From JACKPD01 sp034003145 (GTDB taxonomy: Bacteria; Spirochaetota; Spirochaetia; CADAEX01): a stretch of 21,453 nt of DNA. Each line of letters begins with the position of its first letter. Position 1 is the first letter of the stretch. The notes below the pieces were generated by a model, which was not told where the DNA came from, searched no databases, and saw only the letters and a program-made list of their open reading frames with translations. The stretch is taken from positions 1-21,453 of the forward strand of contig JAVEZE010000026.1 in assembly GCA_034003145.1 (NCBI GenBank), written 5' to 3'. Below, one piece after another: positions 15,730 through 21,453 of this stretch. Both the position numbers and the translations under genes were made by a program.

Positions 15730-16611
15730 ATGAAGTACAGAAAAACAATAACCGCGCTTGTCATTGTGATTGCCGCTGTATCTGTGATCTGCACAACAGC
15801 CGGAATTTTCACGCGCGGCGGGCCTGGCAGATATGAGTATGAGTCAATACGGGGCAAAACTGTTATCATCTACGGAGAAGGGCTTTACAGACACATGTCT
15901 GCCGATGTCGCGGTTCAGGGAATTGCCCAGGATTATGTAACGCTGATACTGGCTGTTCCGCTGCTCATCCTGTCCCTGTATCTGGCACGCAAAAATTCTG
16001 TCAGAGGCCGTTTCCTGCTGGCAGGGGTTTCAGGTTATTTTTTTGTAACTTATCTGATATACACGCTGATTGCCATGTATAATGCCATGTTTCCGGCTTA
16101 CCTCATCCTATTGGGTTCATCATTTTTTACTTTGTTCCTTGCGATAAGTTCTTTCGATTTTTCTTCAATCAAAAATCACTTTGACAATAAAACTCCGATA
16201 AAACTTGCAGGCGGTTTTCTTGTATTTAACGCAGCAGCAGTATCGCTTATGTGGCTCGGTGTTATAGTACCTCCTATTCTTGACGGGTCGGTAATACCGG
16301 TTGCGGCAGAGCACTACACAACACTTGTGGTTCAGGGGCTTGATCTTGCGCTGCTTCTTCCTGCTGCATTTGTATCTGCAGTAATGTTTTTGAAAAAAAA
16401 GAGCGCTGGATATATCTACTCAACAGTTTATCTGATTTTTCTCTCTATTTTGATGACTGCTTTAACTGCCAAAATAATAGCTATGGGCTTAAGCGGGGTA
16501 AATATAATTCCTGCTGTTTTTATCATTCCGTTCATTAATGTTGTTTCAGTGATATTCGCATCACTTCTTTTGACAAATATAAAACAGGGGAAAGGTGAAG
16601 ATGAACATTAA
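15730..16611 (+). CDS. Conserved hypothetical multi-pass membrane protein
   Basis: A 293-aa protein with about eight hydrophobic segments. After the first helix there is an extracytoplasmic loop (YESIRGKTVIIYGEGLYRH, then QGIAQDYVTL), followed by pairs of helices such as YFFVTYLIYTLIAMYNAMFP. The arrangement (YGEGLY, AQD, then LLSLYLARKNSVRGR-like sequence) resembles a conserved family of unknown function that I recall from several anaerobes; no named domain can be given. GAAGAGGT lies about 8 bases before the ATG. An ATG four bases upstream is in a different frame. The EamA gene begins inside its 3' end, so the two form an operon. Confidence 0.78.
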   Translation: MKYRKTITALVIVIAAVSVICTTAGIFTRGGPGRYEYESIRGKTVIIYGEGLYRHMSADVAVQGIAQDYVTLILAVPLLILSLYLARKNSVRGRFLLAGVSGYFFVTYLIYTLIAMYNAMFPAYLILLGSSFFTLFLAISSFDFSSIKNHFDNKTPIKLAGGFLVFNAAAVSLMWLGVIVPPILDGSVIPVAAEHYTTLVVQGLDLALLLPAAFVSAVMFLKKKSAGYIYSTVYLIFLSILMTALTAKIIAMGLSGVNIIPAVFIIPFINVVSVIFASLLLTNIKQGKGEDEH

Positions 16612-17497
16612 AAGCGATACCCTTAAAGGTATTCTGTTTGTAAATATTGCCACATTTTCATGGACTACAAACATGATTTTGGGGCGCTATATCAGGGGCT
16701 CGATCGGGCCGCTGACACTGACAGCTGCAAGATTTACCATAGCATCAATTATTTTTGCTTTTCTACTTGGAAAACTTCCGAAAGAAGAAAGAAGTTTCGG
16801 CAGAGATCTGCCGCTTCTCGGCGCAATGGCTTTGACAGGCGTTGTTCTTTTTGCCCCTGTTTTATACCTAGGCTTAAGGTTTACCACTGCAGTAAACAGT
16901 ACCCTTATAAACGGCTTGGGGCCGATTCTTACTGCTATTTTCGCATCCTGGTTCATCAGGGAGCCGCTTACAGGACGTCAGCTCGCAGGTTCACTTTTCG
17001 CCTTCACAGGTGTGGCTGTGCTTATATCAGGAGCGTCGATGAGTTTTTTCAAAAATGCTGTATTTAATCAGGGTGACCTTCTGATAATCCTGGCAGTTAC
17101 AATCTGGGCTTTATATTCTGTTGCAGGGAGAAAAACAATGAAAAAACGCTCTCCCCTTTCTGCATCCGCCCTTTGCATCTTCATGGGACTCCCTTTTCTC
17201 ATCGCGGCGGCTGCTTTTGAATTGCAATCAATTCCTGTAATTCTTGATATGAAACTTATCCTGATAGTCCTTTATATCGGAATAGTTCCGGCGGCTCTCG
17301 GCTTTTTCTGCTGGAATGTAGGCGTAGGGCTTTTGGGAGCGGGAGGGGCGATGGTTTACTATAACACCATACCTCTTTACGGCGCGCTGCTCGGGTTTTT
17401 GTTTCTGGGTGAGACAATCGGCGCACCTCACATTATGGGGGGGCTGCTGATAATCGGAGGCGGGCTGATTGCGGCATTAAAAAAGAGAGAAAAATAA
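16601..17497 (+). CDS. EamA/DMT-family transporter
   Basis: Ten-helix inner-membrane exporter of the drug/metabolite transporter superfamily; substrates are often amino acids or other metabolites, unknown here. It is 298 aa from the ATG at 16601, with two EamA repeats: the first ends at FAFTGVAVLISG and the second at LLIIGGGLIAALKKREK. Typical elements are TLTAARFTIASIIF, TTAVNSTLINGLGPI and LLGAGGAMVYYNTIPLYGAL. A GTG two codons upstream is possible, but AAAGGTG before the ATG favours 16601. It overlaps the previous gene by 11 bases. leuC follows after a gap with its own promoter, so a link to leucine export is only speculation. Confidence 0.9.
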   Translation: MNIKSDTLKGILFVNIATFSWTTNMILGRYIRGSIGPLTLTAARFTIASIIFAFLLGKLPKEERSFGRDLPLLGAMALTGVVLFAPVLYLGLRFTTAVNSTLINGLGPILTAIFASWFIREPLTGRQLAGSLFAFTGVAVLISGASMSFFKNAVFNQGDLLIILAVTIWALYSVAGRKTMKKRSPLSASALCIFMGLPFLIAAAAFELQSIPVILDMKLILIVLYIGIVPAALGFFCWNVGVGLLGAGGAMVYYNTIPLYGALLGFLFLGETIGAPHIMGGLLIIGGGLIAALKKREK

Positions 17498-17530
17498 ATT
17501 GCCATTTTTCATCAAAAACCGCAGGAATAT

Positions 17531-17539
17531 TGGTATAAT
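17531..17539 (+). promoter_or_regulatory. Extended -10 promoter of leuCD
   Basis: TGG-TATAAT (17531-17539) is a perfect -10 with the TGn extension, which can work without a good -35 (the sequence at -35 is weak). Expected start is about 17546, with a leader of about 19 bases holding AAGGAG (17553-17558). There is no room for a leader peptide or T-box, so leucine control by attenuation here is unlikely. Confidence 0.65.
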
Positions 17540-17564
17540 TATATAGCATTTCAAGGAGATTAAT

Positions 17565-18977
17565 ATGTTGAAAACAATGTATGACAAAATCTGGGAATCG
17601 CATCTTGTGCATGAAAGCGAGAGCGAGACTTCAATTATATATGTAGACCGCCATCTTGTTCATGAAGTAACCAGCCCCCAGGCTTTTGACGGGATACGGT
17701 TAAGCGGAAGAGGGGTACGGGCCCCGGAGAAAACCTTTGCTACAATGGACCACAATGTATCAACAAAAACAAGGGATTTCTCACTGATGGAAGAAACATC
17801 GCGCATCCAGATGCAAAAACTTACAGACAACTGCAGCCAGTTCGGTATTACACTTTATGATTATGCACATAAAAACCAGGGGATAGTACACGCCATAGGG
17901 CCTGAGCTTGGTCTTACACAGCCGGGGATGGTTATTGTATGCGGAGATTCTCATACCGCCACCCACGGCGCATTCGGTGCACTCGCGTTCGGAATCGGAA
18001 CATCTGAGGTTGAGCATGTCCTTGCTACCCAGACCCTGCAGCAGACAAAAGCAAAATCGATGCTGATCAGTGTAGATGGAGAATGCGGATTCGCCGTTAC
18101 TCCCAAGGATATTATACTTTATATTATAGGCCTTATAGGAACAGCCGGAGGCACCGGTTATGTTGTTGAATACGCCGGCAGCACAATCAGGGCCCTTTCC
18201 ATGGAAGGGAGGATGACTATCTGCAATATGAGCATTGAAGCAGGAGCCCGTGCCGGAATGATTGCACCTGACGAGACTACATTCGCCTACATGAAAGGGC
18301 GCAGATTCGCCCCAAAGGGAGAAGACTGGGAAAGAGCGGTAAAATACTGGAAAACCCTTCCCGGTGATCAGGGTGCGCGTTTTGACAGGGTTGTCAATAT
18401 TAAAGCGGCTGATATTAAACCGCAGGTTACATGGGGAACAAGTCCCGGGCAGGTTACATCGATTGACGGATCGGTTCCTGACCCTATGAGTTTTCAATCC
18501 CATGCAGAACAGACTGCGGCTAAGAATGCCCTCACCTACATGGATTTAAAACCAGGTACAAAGATGAGTGATATCAAAGTTGACAAGGTTTTTATCGGCT
18601 CCTGTACCAACGGCCGGATCGAGGATCTCAGGGCGGCTGCCAAAATAGTTGAAGGGAAAAAAGTTCATCCGGAAGTAGAGGCAATTGTTGTTCCCGCCTC
18701 AGAGCAGATCCGCCGGCAGGCGGAAGAGGAAGGTCTTGATAAAATTTTTAAGGCTGCCGGTCTCCAGTGGCGTTATGCAGGCTGCTCAATGTGCCTCGGG
18801 ATGAATGATGATCAGCTTAAAAAGGGAGAGCGGTGCGCATCATCAAGCAACCGCAATTTTGAAGGAAGGCAGGGGCCGGGAGGGCTTACTCACCTGATGA
18901 GTCCTGAAATGGCAGCTGCTGCTTCCCTTACCGGAAAACTTACTGATGTCAGGGAATTTAAAAGGAAGTCAAAATGA
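17565..18977 (+). CDS. leuC: 3-isopropylmalate dehydratase large subunit LeuC
   Basis: With LeuD it isomerises 2-isopropylmalate to 3-isopropylmalate in leucine biosynthesis, in the cytoplasm. It is a 470-aa aconitase-family protein of the longer, E. coli-like type. The [4Fe-4S] cluster ligands are C347 (GSCTNG), C407 and C410 (GCSMCLGM). Other landmarks are DRHLVHEVTSPQAF, GDSHTATHGAFGALAFGIG and SSNRNFEGRQGPGG. AAGGAG stands 6 bases before the ATG. It overlaps leuD by four bases (ATGA), so translation is coupled. Confidence 0.98.
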   Translation: MLKTMYDKIWESHLVHESESETSIIYVDRHLVHEVTSPQAFDGIRLSGRGVRAPEKTFATMDHNVSTKTRDFSLMEETSRIQMQKLTDNCSQFGITLYDYAHKNQGIVHAIGPELGLTQPGMVIVCGDSHTATHGAFGALAFGIGTSEVEHVLATQTLQQTKAKSMLISVDGECGFAVTPKDIILYIIGLIGTAGGTGYVVEYAGSTIRALSMEGRMTICNMSIEAGARAGMIAPDETTFAYMKGRRFAPKGEDWERAVKYWKTLPGDQGARFDRVVNIKAADIKPQVTWGTSPGQVTSIDGSVPDPMSFQSHAEQTAAKNALTYMDLKPGTKMSDIKVDKVFIGSCTNGRIEDLRAAAKIVEGKKVHPEVEAIVVPASEQIRRQAEEEGLDKIFKAAGLQWRYAGCSMCLGMNDDQLKKGERCASSSNRNFEGRQGPGGLTHLMSPEMAAAASLTGKLTDVREFKRKSK

Positions 18978-19588
18978 AACCATTTATAAAACATACAGGG
19001 ATCGCGGCCCCTCTTGACCGCGTCAATGTCGATACCGATGCAATTATCCCTAAACAGTTTCTGCGGAAAATCGAGCGGACAGGTTTCGGAAAACATCTTT
19101 TTCACGAATGGCGGTTTACCGATTATGAAGGGACAAAAGAGAATCCCGGTTTTGTGCTTAACAAGCCTGAGTACCGGAAAGCCTCGATACTCCTTGCACG
19201 CGACAATTTCGGCTGCGGATCAAGCAGGGAACATGCCCCCTGGGCACTTGAAGACTACGGCTTCCGTGTTGTTGTTGCCCCATCATTTGCTGATATTTTC
19301 TACAACAACTGCATTAAAAACGGTATTCTTCTTATCAGATTAAAAACTGAAGAAGTTGATGAGCTTTTCAGAGAAGCTGAAAAATCTCCCGGCATCAAGT
19401 TTACAGCAGATCTTGAGAGCCAGAGCCTGTCTACCCCATCAGGCCGGAGGTACAGCTTTGAGATTAACGATTTCAGCAAATACTGCCTGCTTAACGGCCT
19501 TGACCAGATAGGCTGGACACTGCAGTTTGAAAAAGAGATTGCCGGTTATGAAAAAAAAATCGCATCTGCTATGCCCTGGCTCGCTTGA
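18974..19588 (+). CDS. leuD: 3-isopropylmalate dehydratase small subunit LeuD
   Basis: Swivelling-domain subunit completing the isopropylmalate isomerase active site. It is 204 aa, of the longer proteobacterial-type length. It opens with VNVDTDAIIPKQFL (17-30) and carries the substrate-binding loop FGCGSSREHAPW (79-90). The ATG lies inside the leuC stop (ATGA). AAGGAAG lies a few bases upstream inside leuC. leuA and leuB are not in the window. It converges on the dehydrogenase gene with a 52-base gap and no obvious hairpin terminator. Confidence 0.97.
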   Translation: MKPFIKHTGIAAPLDRVNVDTDAIIPKQFLRKIERTGFGKHLFHEWRFTDYEGTKENPGFVLNKPEYRKASILLARDNFGCGSSREHAPWALEDYGFRVVVAPSFADIFYNNCIKNGILLIRLKTEEVDELFREAEKSPGIKFTADLESQSLSTPSGRRYSFEINDFSKYCLLNGLDQIGWTLQFEKEIAGYEKKIASAMPWLA

Positions 19589-19640
19589 GATACTTTGCGC
19601 TTCAATAAAGGCGGATGATGAGCAGACTTAAAAGAGCTAA

Positions 19641-21233
19641 TCACCAGTCGATAGGGAAATAATCCTTAAGAAACTGGCCGCACCAGTGTTTCCCGGTTAA
19701 AATGCCGTCAAAGAAAGGATCGCACACCCTTGCCGCCCCGTCCACAATATCAAGGGGAGGCTGGAAATCATGCAGTTCCTGCTTGAGCGCGGCAAGAGCG
19801 GCAGGATCCTCATCTGTTACCCAGCCTGTATCAACCGCGTTCATATAGATACCGTGCCGGGCAAGCTCTCCGGATGATGTGTGGGTAAGCATGTTAAGGG
19901 CAGCTTTTGCCATGTTTGTATGGGGATGCCTCTCATCCTTTTTAAACCTGAGGAATTTACCTTCCATCGCCGAGACATTTACAATGTGCTTCTGCCCTGT
20001 ATAATCCTTTTTCATGAAAGGTATAAGACGGTTGCAAAGTACGAACGGGGCAATAGCGTTTACAAGCTGCACCTCAATCATCTCTGATGTGTGAATTTTA
20101 CCGATAGGGAGCCTCCAGCTGTTTACAGTGCGGAGGTCTTTCTGCTGAAGGTCTGCATCTAGCTCGCCGTGCGGAAAAACCTTTTCAACAGAATGCTCCT
20201 CATCATGGGAATATGGGATCTGTGATAACTTAGCTGAAGAGCGGATCCCGATCCCCGGCATTCTGCTGTTCCAGGAAGGGGCAGATGGAATTACAGCAGA
20301 AAGCGCGGTATCTGCTGATGAGGTATCAGGCAGAGGAAAGTTAAGCCGGCTTTGCGTATTTAATATTCCCATGCACTTTCTGTAGCCTGAAAGCAGCATT
20401 TTTGCATCTTCAGGGAGAACTTTCTCCCCTTTTTCCTCGTTTGCAAGAAGGTGCGCGTAAAAACCGGGGGGGCGCCTTACTGTCTGCGCCGCGTTATTTA
20501 TAAGTATATCAAGCCTTTCATAGTTCTGTTCGATAAAACCTGCAAATATTTCAACGCTCGGTGTATGACGAAGATCAAGGCCGTAGAGATGAAGACGCTC
20601 TTTCCATGAGTCGAAATCATCCTCTTTTGAATAACGCAGCGCGGCGTCAACCGGAAACCTTGTCGCGGCTATTACAACCGCCCCGGCGCGGAGCATCATC
20701 AGAACAGCCTGATACCCGATTTTTACACGCGCGCCTGTGATAAGAACAACTTTACCGTCAAGCGGGGCACTCTGGAACCGTTTGCTGTAATTGAATTTCG
20801 CGCAATCAGGGCATAGCGTATCATAGAAAAAGTGAAGATGAGTAAATTCAGTCTTGCAGATATAGCAGTTCCGGGGTGAGTTTAATACCCGCTCTTCCTC
20901 ATTTTCCTCTTCACCGTTTTCAGGAATCTGCAGCGGAGCTTTGAATACAGCATCGGTTCTCGCGCTTCTGATTCCGGTAAGGCTGCGCGCTTTTTTTTCC
21001 TTTAAGACGATTTTGCTTCTTTCAATCTTATCCTTTTCCCTGTTTCTTTTTTTTATCTCTTCCCTGTCCGGCCTTGATATCTTCCCGGCTGCCGACATAA
21101 AAGCTATTCTCTCATCATCGCTTAGGGTATGAATCCAGCTGGAATCTGACGCGAGTTTCTCAAGCATTTTTATGAAGCGCCTTACTTCTTCAATAGGGAT
21201 TTCCCCTTTAATATCTTCCCCATTTTCAGACAT
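19641..21233 (-). CDS. Atypical SDR-fold protein with N-terminal zinc finger and no catalytic tyrosine
   Basis: A 530-aa protein, roughly twice the length of a classical short-chain dehydrogenase. Residues 1-120 are charged and helical; then comes a four-cysteine zinc site (C123-x2-C126, C141-x2-C144). The Rossmann domain begins at about 160: LITGARVKIG (164-173) for NAD(P) binding and NNAAQ (246-250). A long extra stretch (about 255-380) precedes IVNVSAMEG with the usual catalytic Ser421. Where YxxxK is expected, the sequence is T439-N-M-A-K443, so the tyrosine is replaced by threonine. The helix MAKAALNMLTHTS otherwise fits the family. Reaction and substrate are unknown; it may bind nucleotide without classical chemistry. 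GGAGGAG lies 10 bases before the ATG and the gene overlaps the ABC-F gene by 8 bases. Confidence 0.85.
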   Translation of the reverse strand: MSENGEDIKGEIPIEEVRRFIKMLEKLASDSSWIHTLSDDERIAFMSAAGKISRPDREEIKKRNREKDKIERSKIVLKEKKARSLTGIRSARTDAVFKAPLQIPENGEEENEEERVLNSPRNCYICKTEFTHLHFFYDTLCPDCAKFNYSKRFQSAPLDGKVVLITGARVKIGYQAVLMMLRAGAVVIAATRFPVDAALRYSKEDDFDSWKERLHLYGLDLRHTPSVEIFAGFIEQNYERLDILINNAAQTVRRPPGFYAHLLANEEKGEKVLPEDAKMLLSGYRKCMGILNTQSRLNFPLPDTSSADTALSAVIPSAPSWNSRMPGIGIRSSAKLSQIPYSHDEEHSVEKVFPHGELDADLQQKDLRTVNSWRLPIGKIHTSEMIEVQLVNAIAPFVLCNRLIPFMKKDYTGQKHIVNVSAMEGKFLRFKKDERHPHTNMAKAALNMLTHTSSGELARHGIYMNAVDTGWVTDEDPAALAALKQELHDFQPPLDIVDGAARVCDPFFDGILTGKHWCGQFLKDYFPIDW

Positions 21234-21453
21234 ATTCAGAAAGCTCCTCCCAGCGGTTTGTTTTTAATTCAATTTCATCAAGTATTTTTTTATATCTATT
21301 ATGATTATCAGCAAGTTCAGAAGGAGAAAGAGTTACATCGGAAAACGACTCTTCAAGTTTCCCTTTTTCCTTTTCAAGTTTTTCAAGTGCAGGAAGAATG
21401 GAATCATATTCCCTTTTTTCATTAAAGGTAAGCTTTTTTTTCACAGCGCCTTT
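21226..21453 (-). CDS. ABC-F ATPase (Uup-like), C-terminal end only
   Basis: Last 75 residues of a larger protein; the frame is open to the right edge, so the GTG at 21444 is probably internal. The sequence KKKLTFNEKREYDSI followed by leucine/glutamate heptads (ALEKLEKEKGKLEES, ILDEIELKTNRWEEL) is the coiled-coil tail found after the second ATPase domain of Uup-type ABC-F proteins, which act on ribosomes or DNA branch structures. The ATPase motifs are outside the window, so the subtype is uncertain. It overlaps the downstream dehydrogenase gene by 8 bases. Confidence 0.78.
   Translation of the reverse strand, partial: KGAVKKKLTFNEKREYDSILPALEKLEKEKGKLEESFSDVTLSPSELADNHNRYKKILDEIELKTNRWEELSEYV

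Noticed and set aside
15558..15836. Plus-strand open frame of about 92 codons (MNYQKIIHLIIKDNKRNE...) between the methyltransferase and the 293-aa membrane protein gene
   Set aside because: It has no ribosome-binding site, contains the R-M promoter on the opposite strand and runs 107 bases into the next gene in another frame. A gene remnant is possible but cannot be supported without a homologue.
17499..17564. Leucine-responsive leader peptide or T-box before leuC
   Set aside because: The extended -10 leaves a leader of about 19 bases, too short for either element, and no leucine-codon run is present.
17781..18503. Minus-strand frame of 240 codons inside leuC
   Set aside because: Antisense to an unmistakable leuC; cysteine- and asparagine-rich sequence typical of a shadow frame.

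Overview
The window is about 21 kb of a moderately AT-rich bacterial chromosome, tightly packed with ordinary protein genes. No rRNA, tRNA, CRISPR array, IS element or phage gene was seen. A spirochaete is the most likely host, with moderate to low confidence. The reasons are a large beta-propeller-type lipoprotein resembling a spirochaetal family, beside a LysM/M23 peptidase and secA, and a B12-dependent class II ribonucleotide reductase. Gene content alone does not prove this.

Layout. (1) 1-911: 3' part of an exported LysM-LysM-M23 peptidase, convergent with secA (957-3665, minus). (2) 3811-8010, plus: lipoprotein, bifunctional NAD(P)HX repair enzyme nnr, two small membrane proteins of unknown function and a MutT-like Nudix hydrolase. 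(3) 8017-13264, minus: rsmD, a Bax-inhibitor-1 family membrane protein, the class II reductase nrdJ and a B12-binding radical SAM enzyme of the HpnP/DUF4070 type. (4) 13405-13920, plus: a PaaI-like thioesterase. (5) 13956-15528, minus: a two-gene type II restriction-modification cassette, more AT-rich than its surroundings, whose endonuclease gene is broken by a one-base shift at an A7 run. (6) 15730-19588, plus: a multi-pass membrane protein, an EamA transporter, then leuC-leuD. (7) 19641-21453, minus: an unusual zinc-finger short-chain dehydrogenase overlapping the 3' end of an ABC-F ATPase gene.

Functional themes. Several genes are housekeeping or repair: secA, nnr, mutT, rsmD, ABC-F. The deoxynucleotide supply gene nrdJ carries two NrdR-box-like sites around its promoter, so it is probably controlled by the NrdR repressor. 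leuCD supplies the isomerase step of leucine synthesis; leuA and leuB are not here.

The most notable structural signals are regulatory. Three genes (lipoprotein, mutT, thioesterase) have a -10-like hexamer only 6-9 bases before the start codon and no Shine-Dalgarno sequence, which suggests leaderless mRNAs. The thioesterase promoter also carries three exact GTTTTACA repeats with near-helical spacing. No clearly new multi-gene system was found. The best leads are the frameshifted restriction gene, the leaderless promoters, the NrdR-type operator and the dehydrogenase lacking its catalytic tyrosine.
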